The notes under the pieces were generated by a model that had not been told where the DNA came from, did no database searches, and worked only from the letters and a program-made list of their open reading frames with translations. A stretch of DNA of 64,000 nucleotides from Panopea generosa (Eukaryota > Mollusca > Bivalvia > Adapedonta > Hiatellidae): assembly GCA_029582155.1 (NCBI GenBank), contig CM055901.1, positions 51,775,206-51,839,205 of the forward strand. The letters run 5' to 3'. Position numbers and translations under genes: made by a program. This document shows, one piece after another, positions 1-10,699 of this stretch. The first letter of the stretch is position 1. The number at the start of each line of letters is the position of its first letter.

Positions 1-90
1 GGTATGATACTCCAGCGTGACAGCACTAACATGTCCGCCTCAATATATGGCTGAAAATGTGTTGAAAGCTACACTAAACATCATGCATTA
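1..90 (+). mobile_element. SINE-A, 3' fragment cut by window edge
   Basis: The 3' part of the SINE-A family: the body motif with ATGATACTCCAG, then a degraded tail of the form TGTTGAAAGCTACACTAAAC. It matches the ends of the fuller copies at 45718-46028 and 36656-36946. The 5' half lies outside the window. Confidence 0.7.
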
Positions 91-175
91 CAGTAAATAG
101 TCCAGTGACTCGTAAATTGTTTATCATGAACATTTTTTTTTAATTTGGTTAAACGCCATTTTCAGCATGTCACAA

Positions 176-253
176 GTATACACGGCAAATTGTTACTACA
201 AGAAGACCATCAGGTTATACACGGCAAATTGCTACTACAAGAAGACCATCAGA
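176..253. repeat. Two-copy tandem duplication, about 40 bp unit
   Basis: A segment beginning TATACACGGCAAATTG and ending AAGAAGACCATCAG occurs twice in a row with one or two differences. It is a small recent duplication and nothing else is recognised in it. Confidence 0.8.
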
Positions 254-264
254 TGTATATACGT

Positions 265-395
265 GAATCAGAGAGGAACTGCCAGCTGGAAAACTTTCTC
301 ACATAATTTGAGGCTCGAACTCATGGTGAAAAGCAAGTGATTCTAAGTTCGCGCCTTCAAAACCTCCGGCCACATTGGCGCACGGAACAGGATAA
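265..395 (-). mobile_element. SINE-E-like fragment, antisense
   Basis: On the minus strand this shows a tRNA-like B-box region (GTTCGAGCCTC) followed by a segment resembling the SINE-E body (reverse of AAACTTTCTCACATAATTT, which also occurs in the copy at 42362-42577). It is degraded and its limits are approximate. Confidence 0.5.
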
Positions 396-409
396 ACCAA
401 CTGCTCAAT

Positions 410-637
410 CAGTGGCGTAGCTTCCTATAGGCACGTGCCTACACTTTTTTTTCTTAGAAATCGAAAAAATAAAAATGCTAATTAAATGCAATAAATTCTT
501 TTAATATTCAGGATAACCAGGCCCCTAAAAATATAATAAATATACGTCAAAACACACTTGCGACCGTCTAGCTAACCATGCCCCCGGACTCCCTACAACT
601 GTGACTACACATCGTTATCAGACAAGCTACGTCCCTG
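410..637. mobile_element. hAT-type MITE
   Basis: A 228-bp element bounded by inverted ends CAGTGGCGTAGCTT on the left and AAGCTACGTCCCTG on the right, 12 of 14 positions complementary. CAGNGGCGTAGC is a well-known terminal motif of animal hAT elements. The flanking 8-mers are only partly alike (tgctcaat and gcgaaatg), so the target-site duplication is decayed or misplaced. No coding capacity, so it would need a hAT transposase supplied elsewhere. Confidence 0.65.
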
Positions 638-639
638 GC

Positions 640-1767
640 GAAATGTGGTGTGACACGAGATACAGAGTCGTTGTTATGACGAAGTATGCGATTAAACAGT
701 CGGGAGGTTTTGGGCAAACGCCAATATTGAATAAAAAATACATTAAAAACAAGCTTTTATTAACATAATCATTTCAGTATTGCTTTATATGATTTGTACT
801 TACATTTGTGAATATTGTCATTTGAAAAAAATCGACTGAATACACACGTAGATCTATAAATAATTATGCAGAAACAAAATTGAAAATTATTAAAATGTGT
901 AAACGTTTTTCAATGACCTTGACGAACTCTTTCCATTAATGCATATATCATTATTTTAAAATATAAACAATATATACTGTATATTTCAATCTCTTCTACT
1001 AGGGTTAATGTATTCCACAGTTAAGAATAATCCAGGACGAAAAGAGCATTCTTTGCACAAGTTAAAATAGTCACATAAACATATACAATAATTTATTTCC
1101 ACATCATTCCTCTGAAGAAAAAAGAGCGGTTTTGGGGAAAAAAAATATCCTCACTAGATGTTTTTTCTTGAACAGGCTCCTTAGTCGGATATGTTCATAA
1201 CCCGGATACGTTATGTCATGCATCGTACATTTAATATTACCATTTGCGTTATTCGGAATTTTGAAATGCTGACTTTTTTTATTTTATATTTTTGGTGGTC
1301 TTCTAATATTTTAGCCCGCTCACATTGCTCTGGCTCGCACCTGTACATGACCCTCGTGAGAGAAGATATTTAACATCAAGGGATTGCTTGTTAGATATTA
1401 TAAACTTTTCTTTTTTTTTAAAAAAAAAATAAAAACAATCCATAAAGAATTCCTATACTTTTGAACACAAATACAGCGTGGCACCATTTGTATACGAACT
1501 CTTTATTAATGAAATAAAGAATTAAGTCTGTTTGCTATTAAATGTAATCTCTTACAAACTCGTGACTCTCTGGGATATGATATGTAATCTTGACGTGAGA
1601 AGACAAATATTACTTCATTATATTGTAAGTTTACAATCTACGTATACTGTGTACAAACTTCTGTCTCAAACAGCGTCACAATTTTAAAATGGCCCTTACA
1701 ATTCGACACCTTTGATACGGGTACACCGTTTGTATGAATATGCTTACGACACGACTAAATATCCCTG
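640..1767. other. AT-rich stretch, 3' flank or UTR of the LURAP1/FAM89-like gene
   Basis: No coding exon or repeat recognised. Relative to the minus-strand gene ending at 1768 this is the downstream side, so part of it is probably 3' UTR. Several possible poly(A) signals are present on the minus strand, but none can be chosen from sequence alone. Confidence 0.5.
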
Positions 1768-2070
1768 TCAAATATATTCATTACTTTTCCACTTTATCCG
1801 AGTAACCGGTCTTAGATTTCGTCCCTTTGGCGATAGTAACGAAGTTGTTCTTGCCCTGAATTCTGTAAGTTCAAAGTCAGTATTAGAGAGGTAGCCGTTG
1901 GTATTTGGAAGCGGACTTGACGATCGCTCGTCCAGGGACAGCGAACTCCCATCCTGACTGATGTCCGAATTGGAACTGTGGTATTCGTAAAGACAGCGTA
2001 GCTGCACAATCCGTGATCGCAGGTTTATAAATTGCTTCATCAAAGTTTTGTCCTGTTCTTTCATTAGAAT
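1768..2070 (-). CDS. LURAP1/FAM89-like protein, last coding exon
   Basis: Terminal coding exon giving residues 96-195 of a predicted 195-residue protein, ending in TGA at 1770-1768. The acceptor is a T-rich tract ending TATTTTCAG directly before 2070; the exon enters in phase 0, reading I-L-M-K-E-Q-D-K. The segment KTLMKQFINLRSRIVQLRCL with EQD before it lines up with the conserved leucine-rich coiled coil of LURAP1 (D-x-KILQQL-x-TL) and FAM89 (QLDMSLLCQLWGL). It is followed by a serine-rich stretch (SSNSDISQDGSSLSLDE), as in that family. The C-terminal 40 residues are not recognised. In vertebrates LURAP1 is an adaptor linking MRCK kinase to MYO18A in actomyosin flow, and FAM89B is related; a similar role here is inference. 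Family assignment is from memory of the motifs, not from a search. Confidence 0.62.
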   Translation of the reverse strand: MLMKEQDKTLMKQFINLRSRIVQLRCLYEYHSSNSDISQDGSSLSLDERSSSPLPNTNGYLSNTDFELTEFRARTTSLLSPKGRNLRPVTRIKWKSNEYI

Positions 2071-2074
2071 CTGA

Positions 2075-3435
2075 AAATATATAAAAATAACAATTAGACA
2101 TGCTTAAAACGGTTTCGTTAGAATTGCCTCTTGCTATATAATGTGTATGTGTCCCTGTTTGCTGTTTGTCAATGCGGTATGTAGTCTTCGATAAAACAGC
2201 AGCAAATTACTATTTAAAAAACAAATTCAATATTAACAGTTAAAATGTAGTTGACAGTCACCCACTCATATGTGTCCGCGCTATAGCTGAGCTACCCAGT
2301 TCGAATGTACAGAACACACATGGGCTTGTGCCGTTAAAACCCTGAGGGGTGGTTCTAAAATATTTTATTTTATATTGACTTTCTTTGTAACAGATATAAT
2401 TGTGTTTGTAACTAGCTTCATGTAATTCGGTATTCGCGTAATGTAACTTTTCAATATTGGAGTTCATTAACTTATAGTTAGGGTAAGTTTCAAGTTGAAT
2501 ACCGAAAAACGAATAACGATTTAGCGCCAGTCTTTCTTTATTTGTGTGTTATTTTTAGGAAATTTAGATCAGATCCTCTTCTCTGTGTCTTTATGGTAAG
2601 AAATTCATCTGTTTCTTTTTAATACTTTACGTAAAAATTCTACTTTAAAGAAAACCGCGGTAATATCGCCTAGCGAGTCCGCCAGTTTGTCCGTCCGTCT
2701 TCATGACAAAAAAATGTTTAAAACAAAAACCTTTCTTGGTTATTGAAAATGTGTTCGGTTGTTCTTTCTACACTTAAAGAAAAGAAAGTTGATTTTTAGC
2801 CAAAGACTATAAAAAGCAATAAAATAATGTTATCAATACATATTAATTGAAGCAGAAAATCTATCTCTAGAAAAACACATTGCTCGAATAAGTTTAACAC
2901 AACACACACACAATGTATTGCCCAATGAAAACGATTGTCTAGGAATTTGAATGTAACAGTGAAAAACACTTAGTATCTGTCATAAAATCTATTTAACGTG
3001 ACACATTACGCGTCAATAAAATAAAGGCATTAAATACGCGTTGTCGAGAGATATATATTATTATATCACCTACATACATAACTAGGTGACACTCGCAGCT
3101 ACTCACATAGTTTGACACGGTTTGCATTGTTATACCCAAACCTTGTAATATTAAAGTGAAAGGGAACATGTATTTATTTCAGTAATGATAAAGTATTGCC
3201 TAAGCCATTCACCAGTTAACACAATACAATTTTAACGAAAGCGCAAACTTAAGTGGCACTTAATCTATATAGTTTATTATGCCTCTTTCTACGACGTCCG
3301 ATGATATAAGTACTTGTCACTTGTCACTATCAAATGTTGTTACTTATTTCCCCCCATAAATTTATATCATATATAGCGGCGAATTTAGGATAAAACACTG
3401 CGGTTTGTGTCTGGTGGGAGAAGATTTTCAGCAAT
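2075..3435. other. Intronic AT-rich stretch, nothing recognised
   Basis: Read on both strands; no exon-like open frame with splice sites, RNA gene or repeat family member was seen. Confidence 0.5.
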
Positions 3436-3439
3436 GTTT

Positions 3440-3672
3440 CAATGTGTGATGATGGTGGATGGGTTAATACACGACATTGCGTCCGTCTCATTATCATTCG
3501 TCTCTCAACGCTGATTCAAGTGAAATAGTTATCAGTTACTTGCGGAGATGGGGTGTGCTTTAGTACTGGTTAACTTACCGGGATCGTAGGAACCAATGGT
3601 TAGGTTAACTGATCTGTTAGCCCTCATTGGCATAGACATGACGCTAAATATTCAATCAATCAATCAATCAGA
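3440..3672 (+). mobile_element. SINE-B, 5'-truncated
   Basis: Lacks the tRNA head but has the family body: a GATGATGG...ACGACATTG segment, GTTATCAGTTACTTGCGGAG, GAGATGGGGTGTGCTTTAGT, and GGTTAGGTTAACTGATC. It ends in an AATC-type simple tail (CAATCAATCAATCA). Five fuller copies lie at 41296, 41647, 43478, 51249 and 53447. Confidence 0.8.
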
Positions 3673-3679
3673 TCGTTTA

Positions 3680-4285
3680 TCAGATCCAGCATAGCTGGCA
3701 ACTGATTAAGTGCAGTAAGTTTGATGGACATTTTGTTATTTTTTTTATAAAAGTTCTGCATAATTCCTCCTGTTGCATTGCGTTTGCACAACATAGGAAT
3801 ATAAATTGAATAAGAGTATTCCCACTTGTACCTCTGAATTTTATCTGAAGTATTTACAATTCAATTGTCTATTTCTTTCAAGTAGTATTTATAAAAAAAA
3901 TGAGGTCGATTGACTTTGAAGCAAGAATGTTGTTTACGATAAAGATGGAAATATCACATCAAGGTAACCGTGAAAACATTGAGAATAAGACCCCAAAGAA
4001 GGCATATATGGCCGCAAGGGACACGTCTTTTTTACTTATAAATGATGATATGAGGTGATAGCTCACTCATCCAAAGTGTTTGTTTACTTTTTATTATGAT
4101 CCGGTCCTTATCATGGACCGGTGGTTGATATAAATAAGATTTTACGCCCATAGTAACACACCGATGGTCATAAAAGGAGGCCAATGTAAAATACTATGCA
4201 TGCTCGCCAAATTGACCAGTTCAATGCGAGAGGGTAAATAAAAACTTAAACTTCACTTGATATTTTGCATTAAACGAAAATAAAA
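3680..4285. other. Intronic stretch, nothing recognised
   Basis: AT-rich unique sequence between SINE-B and the 34-bp array. No feature supported on either strand. Confidence 0.5.
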
Positions 4286-4287
4286 GT

Positions 4288-4487
4288 AAGAGAACGGTAA
4301 ACAACTTCACGTTAGTGAAACAAGAGAAAGGTAAACAACTTCACGACAGTGAAACAAGAGAACGATAACAACTTCACGACAGTGAAACAAGAGAATGGTA
4401 AACAACTTCACGTTAGTGAAACAAGAGAACGGTAAACAACTTCACGTTAGTGAAACAAGAGAACGGTAAACAACTTCACGTTACGTT
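4288..4487. repeat. Tandem array, 34-bp unit, about 6 copies
   Basis: The unit contains ACAACTTCACGTTAGTGAAA and AAGAGAACGGTAA. Each unit has a short dyad, TTCAC-GTTA-GTGAA (or GACA in the loop). Copies differ at one to three positions, so the array is young. Confidence 0.9.
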
Positions 4488-4524
4488 AACTGCAGGGAAT
4501 CAAGTTGACTCAATTTTTAACAGT

Positions 4525-6056
4525 TTTGACGTTGGAGGAAGAACCAAAAATGAATTTTAGTAAATACATCGTCCTTATTAAGTATATACAAAACATTATG
4601 ACTCCATTGTATGGCCTGTAATTAACTATGGGGCTGCAATATGGGGTTTAAATAATTTTACTGTATTTTGCTGTTTACTGTGATAACCGTGCTATGCGAT
4701 TCTTTTCTGGGGTTGGTAAATATTCGCCAAATGCAGCTATTTTCAGCGATATGGTTTGGCAACCTACTATTGTTCGTCATTGGAAAACTGTTTCTACATA
4801 CTGGTGTCGCCTATCCTCTTTGAATAAAATAAACTAAATAAACAGATTGCACTCTGGTCTTACTTAAAAGCTAATGTTTCTTTTAAAATTGGATTTATAT
4901 GTATGTTGTGTTGATGACGTCACAAAGAAAGTTTTTTTCGTACCAGTAATTGTTTTTCATCTATGAGTAGCAGTTGCGTTATTTACTCTTTTTTTCCTCA
5001 CATTGTAATCATATAATTTTTAATAACGGTTTAGACTATATGTCAAGATTAGCACAGGCCTCTCATTTTAACTATGTATAAAGTCGTTAACACTTGTTTT
5101 GTTAAACAGTTTATGTTTAATATTCTGCAGGGTTTTCAATAAACATCCAAATGTATAAATAGTACTGTGATCTTAACATGTGATACATTGGTTAAAAAAT
5201 GTTGTAACATGTTTTTAATATAGTCTCTTATAATTCTTTATCCAATGACATGGTTATTGGTTAAAGTAAAGAACGTTCTATGATGAGGCTTAAATAAAGA
5301 ATAAAATATATATAATGCAAGTGGACAGTATGTCTAGTAAAGGACATAACTTCGTACCTACCGCTGATTTAAAACTCATTTTGAAGTTGAAAACTATTGT
5401 AAAATTATATTACCTATAAAGCATAAGTCTGCTTTTAGTAAGTTTCATTGTGGTGTTGCCCAGTTAAGAACTGCGACTGGTAAATATGATAATCTAAGTT
5501 AGAAAATAGAAAAAGCTCCCTTTTGTAACACAGTGGAAGATGAAAGTCATGTAATTTTAGAATGTCATTTTATAATGATCTTAGAAATATTTTATTTGAA
5601 AAAAAGCGGCTGCAATAAATGATATTTTTTTTATAAATTGTTAAATGTTGACAAGACAGTATTTTTATTTTCCTACTTATTTTTTTATTCATATATGTGC
5701 CAAACACTGTTTAAATATATTACAAAGACCATTTTTTGTTTTAAATCTATAATGATACCTTTTTAACACTATTATCAGTTCTTGAGGGGATACTCGATAC
5801 TTTAAGATATCTTTTTATATTGCGCAATAGTGCTCTTTTTTCTTCTCATTGTTTTAGTAGTTTGTCTATCTAAACACGCCTCAAATAAATCGATTTGCAG
5901 CACTACACATTGTCTTATTTTGTGAATAGTAAATGGTCTTTTGCATTGTTTGATAGTCTCTTGTAATTCATATATTTGAATGATTATGGACATATATATT
6001 GTATGATATTAATGCTATTATTATAATTGCGTTGTACATAGATGAGACTGAAATGA
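4525..6056 (+). mobile_element. LINE copy A, 3' part of a non-LTR retrotransposon, decayed
   Basis: Matches the reverse complement of LINE copy B (27045-28740) over several blocks: around 4590-4880 (GGCCTGTAATTAACTATGGG, then GATAACCGTGCTATGCGATT, then CCTACTATTGTTCGTCATTG) and 5570-6056. In broken frames it encodes the post-RT C-terminal region: NYG-x-AIWG, then NRAMRFF, then HCGVAQLRTATGKY, then C-N-TVEDESHVILECHF followed by NDLRNILFEK, a layout typical of jockey/CR1-like LINE C-termini. Many stops and frame breaks; it is 5'-truncated. It lies opposite to the host gene inside its intron. The 3' end is placed where similarity to copy B stops, after GATGAGACTGAAAT. Confidence 0.75.
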
Positions 6057-6094
6057 AGTGAATATTTCCTTCAGCAAGTAGCTGACACATTGTT

Positions 6095-6218
6095 TCCAGA
6101 TGTTTTTAGACTGAGCTGAACTCGAACCCACGACCTCAGTGGTAACATGTAAATGATCATGAGACGGCGCATAATCCCATTCTGAGGATCCCACACCATA
6201 GTGCATCATCCCAGGACT
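6095..6218 (-). mobile_element. tRNA-headed SINE fragment, antisense
   Basis: On the minus strand a B-box-like GTGGGTTCGAGTTC is followed by a short body. It sits beside a degraded SINE-A. The family could be SINE-E or an extra one; the limits are approximate. Confidence 0.35.
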
Positions 6219-6221
6219 ACA

Positions 6222-6332
6222 TCATAATGTTTTTCAGCACGATTTTAATCGTATCACGGCGTCTATTGGAGACGGTATAATAAGCTTACCAAATCACATT
6301 ACACTGGCACCCAGCTAACCAGTATTACTGCA
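6222..6332 (-). mobile_element. SINE-A, old internally deleted copy, antisense
   Basis: Two blocks align to the reverse complement of SINE-A: one around 6240-6280 (tail and CACGGCGTCTATTGGAGAC) and one at 6293-6325 (AATCACATTACACTGGCACC, matching the CAGTCACATTATACTGACACC part of the copy at 11697-11917). The segment between them is missing. Confidence 0.5.
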
Positions 6333-6351
6333 GACATCTTAAAAACAATTA

Positions 6352-6415
6352 TACGCACGCACGCACACACGCACGCACGCACACATGCCCGCGTATGTGT
6401 GTGTGTGTGTGTGTT
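6352..6415. repeat. CA/CG-rich microsatellite then TG run
   Basis: ACGC/ACAC alternation runs directly into a (TG)n tract. The two halves are complementary in part and could fold back. Confidence 0.85.
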
Positions 6416-6687
6416 TTATCTTTTGTCAAAGAAAATTAAATCTATACGGCGATTTATATCTTTAAGTTGCAAAAAGCATTTCCCTATGCCGCGATGTGAC
6501 CTTTCTCGGCGAAATAAGCCACAACCTTATAATTTGTTAAAGCAAAATCAATGGGTCAACGAAACAATAATATTTCATATAAACCACGCGCCAAAATATA
6601 TCACAATTCTGTGGTCCGGATATTTATAATACAGATACTAGCTTGATTTGCGCGATACATAATATAGTACAGTCATTATTCGCATAT

Positions 6688-6738
<51 letters not shown>
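6688..6738. repeat. (TA)n microsatellite
   Basis: About 25 TA dinucleotides. The short open frame across it is only an artefact of the simple repeat. Confidence 0.95.
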
Positions 6739-6743
<5 letters not shown>

Positions 6744-6956
6744 TTTACACATTTTAGATCTATTACTGTACAAGTATCATATTACTATTACACTGGATTT
6801 ATTATCTAACCCAATCAAGAATTATCAGTGATGATGGTATGTGATAAAAAATTTAATAAATTAACAATGTCACTGTGTTCTTCATAACATATTTCAGCTT
6901 TGAAATTGGTATCTCTAACTAATATCTAGTTATACGTTAGTTTGTATTCATTTATT

Positions 6957-7096
6957 TCCGCTCGATTGCACGTAAGCCCAGAACTTATATAAACCACTCT
7001 CGAGCCTCCTTCCTGACTTTTGTTTTATAGAAACTTAAAGGTAAAGCTTGGGATCGAATCTGTAACCTCTTACGTGAGTCGCTGCACTAACGAACC
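6957..7096 (-). mobile_element. SINE-D copy, antisense, degraded
   Basis: On the minus strand it shows a tRNA-like head with B box (GTTACAGATTCGATCCC), then GGAAG...GGCTCGAGAGTGG and a 3' part with GTGCAATCGAG. This is the same order as the clearer plus-strand copy at 13436-13606. Confidence 0.6.
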
Positions 7097-7099
7097 GCT

Positions 7100-7930
7100 T
7101 GTTAAAGTTATTTAAGCTTTAAACTTGTTGTAAAACGTCAACGGGTGTGCAGATTGATTAGCTATATGGACATGAGCTTTCAAGTGCTTCAAGTTCATGA
7201 TTGACGGACTTGCATGAACATGAGCATGCGAAGTTATTTACAATTCAGTAAACATATATTGTAGATATAGTATACTATTATACCACGTGCATAATCATAT
7301 CAGTGTGAGTTAAGATTAGAAGCTACAGGATCCAGGAATACGAGCAGCCCGTAAAAATTGTGAGTGTAATTAAATTGTCAAAACAGGCTTACGTAGCCTC
7401 CCCCACCACACGCACCTTTAACGCTCGTATAAAATAATGAATGAATGAATAGGGTTTTACGGCGTACCAAAACATTATAGGTTATTCGATGCCAACAGGA
7501 AGGAAGATTCCAGGTTCACTCTACATGTACAAAAACAACAAATTAACATACAGCTTGAAAAATATACATCAACAAATGAATATGCAGAGTGAATCTAGAA
7601 CCTTGATACCTGCAGAACTGCAAAGTTTCAGCAAATTCTATCGTATTACTCAATTTGTCGCTTCTTACGACATGCATAAGCCACAGTGATCATATTCTTG
7701 CCATCACTCATGGCTCCCTAGAACCACACAGGGGTCGATAATTTAACCGCAATAGTTAACATGACAAAAAATGATAAAATGAACATGACACCCATTCGGA
7801 GGATTCCTACCCCTCTGCAGAGATCGACAGTGATTCTATTCTTAGCCGGAACCACACCGGCTCCAAATGTAAAGAAGTAAATTGCATTCTCACTCATACA
7901 GCTATGTGTACCATCTCTCAAATTATGCCG
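7100..7930. other. Intronic stretch, no firm feature
   Basis: Unique AT-rich sequence. The 7489-7689 open frame has no splice context or recognisable domain and is treated as chance. Confidence 0.45.
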
Positions 7931-7933
7931 GAC

Positions 7934-10697
7934 ACCGCAGCGGTGGTCTTGTGGTAGAGTGTCCACCTCGCATACGGAAGGTCATGGGTTCGATCACCTG
8001 TCGGTTCATATCAAAGACGAAAAATTGTACTAGAAGCTTCCTCGTTTGGCTCTCAGAATTTAGAAGATAGTTCTAGGTATGGCCGATCCGGTGTCAGTAT
8101 AAAGTGACTGTGTAGGGTATCATACCATGTGTATGCGGCATGATACTCCCCAGTGTGGCAGCGCTCAGAATACCGTCTAGAGTAGACACAGTCGCGATAT
8201 GACTGGGTGGGGTATTATACCATGTGTATGCGGCATGATACTCCCCAGTGTGGCAGCACCCAGAATACCGTCTCAAGTAGACACAGTCACGATATGACTG
8301 GGTAGGGTATCATACCATGTGTATAAGGCATGATACTCCCCAGTGTGGCAGCGCTCAGAATACCGTCTAGAGTAGACACAGTCGCGATATGACTGGGTGG
8401 GGTATTATACCATGTGTATGCGGCATGATACTCCCCAGTGTGGCAGCACCCAGAATACCGTCTCAAGTAGACACAGTCACGATATGACTGGGTAGGGTAT
8501 CATACCATGTGTATAAAGCATGATACTCCCCAGTGGGGCAGCGCTCAGAATACCGTCTAGAGTATACACAGTCGAGATATGACTGGGTGGGGTATTATAC
8601 CACGTGTATGCGGCATGATACTCTCCAGTGTGGCAGCACCCAGAACACCGTCTCAAGTAGACACAGTCGCGATATGACTGGGTGGGGTATCATACCATGT
8701 GTATGCGGCATGATACTCCAGTGTGGCAGCGCTCAGAATACCGTCTAGAGTAGACACAGTCGCGATATGACTGGGTGGGGTATTATACCACGTGTATGCG
8801 GCATGATACTCCCCAGTGTGGCAGCGCTCAGAATACCGTCTCGAGTAGACACAGTCGCGATATGACTGGGTGGGGTATTATACCACGTGTATGCGGCATG
8901 ATACTCCCCAGTGTGGCAGCGCTCAGAATACCGTCTAGAGTAGACACAGTCGCGATATGACTGGGTGGGGTATTATACCACGTGTATGCGGCATGATACT
9001 CCAGTGTGGCAGCGCTCAGAATACCGTCTAGAGTAGACACAGTCGCGATATGACTGGTTGGGGTATTATACCACGTGTATGCGGCATGATACTCCAGTGT
9101 GGCAGCGCTCAGAATACCGTCTCGAGTAGACACAATTGCGATATGACTGGGTAGGGTATTATACCACGTGTATGCGGCATAATACTCCAGTGTGGCAGCG
9201 CTCAGAATACCGTCTCGAGTAGACACAATTGCGATATGACTGGGTGGGGTATTATACCACGTGTATGCGGCATGATACCCCAGTGTGGCAGCGCTCAGAA
9301 TACCGTCTCGAGTAGACTCAGTCGCAATATGACTGGGTGGGGTATTTCCATGTGCATACGGCATGATACTCCAGTGTGGCAGCGCTCAGAATACCGTCGA
9401 GAGTAGACACAGTCGCGATATGACTGGATGAGGTATTATATTATGTGTATGCGACATGATACTCCAGTGTGGTAGCACTCAGAATACCGTCTCGAGTAGA
9501 CACAGTCGCGATATGACTGGGTTGGGTATTTCCATTTGCATACGGCATGATACTCCAGTGTGGCAGCACTCAGAATACCGTCTCGAGTAGACACAGTCGC
9601 GATATGACTGGGTGGGGTATTTCCATGTGCATACGGCATGATACTCCCCAGTGTGGCAGCGCTCAGTATACCGTCTCAAGTAGACACAGTCGCAATATGA
9701 CTGGGTGGGGTATTATGCCATGCGCATACGGCATGATACTCCCCAGTGTGGCAGCGCTCAGAATACCGTCTCTAGTAGACACAGTCGCGATATGACTGGG
9801 TGGGGTATTATACCATGTGCATACGGCATAATACTCTCCAGTGTGGCAGCGCTCAGAATACCGTCTAGAATAGACACAGTCGCGATATGACTGAGTGGGG
9901 TATTACCATGTGCATGCGGCATGATACTCCCCAGTGTGGCAGCGCTCAGAATACCGTCTCGAATAGACACAGTCGCGATATGACTGGTTGGGGGTATTAT
10001 ACCATGTGCATGCGGCATGATACTCCCCAGTGTGGCAGCGCTCAGAATACCGTCTCGAATAGACACAGTCGCGATATGACTGGGTGGGGTATTATACCAT
10101 GTGCATGCGGCATGATACTCCCCAGTGTGGCAGCGCTCAGAATACCGTCTCGAATAGACACAGTCGCGATATGACTGGGTGGGGTATCATACCATGTGCA
10201 TGCGGCATGATACTCCCCAGTGTGGCAGCGCTCAGAATACCGTCTCGAGTAGATACAGTCGCGATATGACTGGGTGGGGTATTTATACCATGTGCATGCG
10301 GCATGATACTCCCCAGTGTGGCAGCGCTCAGAAAACCGTCTAGAGTAGACACAGTCGCAATATGACTGGGTGGGGTATTATACCATGTGTATGCGGCATG
10401 ATACTCCCCAGTGTGGCAGCACCCAGAATACCGTTTCGAATAGACACAGTCGCGATATGACTGGGTGGGGTATTATACCATGTGTATGCGGCATGATACT
10501 CCAGTGTGGCAGCACTCAGAATACCGTCTAGAGTAGACATAGTCGCGATATGGCTGGGTGGGGTATTATACCATGTGCATGCGGCATGATACTCCAGTGT
10601 GGCAGCGCTCAGAACACTGTCTCAAGTAGACACAGTCGCGATATAACTGAAAAATTGTTGAAAGAGACGCAAAACACCATCCAACAACAACAACAAC
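7934..10697 (+). mobile_element. SINE-A copy whose body has become a satellite array
   Basis: The tRNA-like head (A box region GTGGTCTTGTGGTAGAGTG, B box GGGTTCGATCACC) begins at about 7934. The normal linker with GGTGTCAGTATAAAGTGACTG follows up to 8104. The element then enters 27 tandem copies of its own body (8105-10643) and leaves through the normal tail ATTGTTGAAAGAGACGCAAA and a CAA-rich end near 10697. In an unexpanded copy (45718-46028) the same body occurs once. So this is one SINE of about 310 bp inflated to about 2.76 kb. The tail resembles molluscan RUDI/V-type SINEs as I remember them; the exact family is not verified. Confidence 0.9.
8105..10643. repeat. Tandem array of SINE-A body, 93-95 bp unit, 27 copies
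   Basis: The unit runs from one TGACTG to the next. Spacing is 95 bp where the unit reads ACTCCCCAGTG and 93 bp where it reads ACTCCAGTG. Counting the CAGCGCTCAGAA/CAGCACCCAGAA block gives 27 units over 2.54 kb, mean 94 bp. The first six units form three near-identical 190-bp dimers. Each unit contains an inverted pair GTATCATACC...GGCATGATAC. Open frames across it in both directions (for example 8828-9364) are by-products of the periodicity. Confidence 0.95.
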
Positions 10698-10699
10698 TA

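Noticed and set aside
6643-6831. 62-codon frame across the TA run
   Set aside because: Low-complexity YIYIYI from (TA)n.
8828-9364. 178-codon minus-strand frame
   Set aside because: Lies wholly inside the 94-bp SINE-derived array and only reflects its periodicity.
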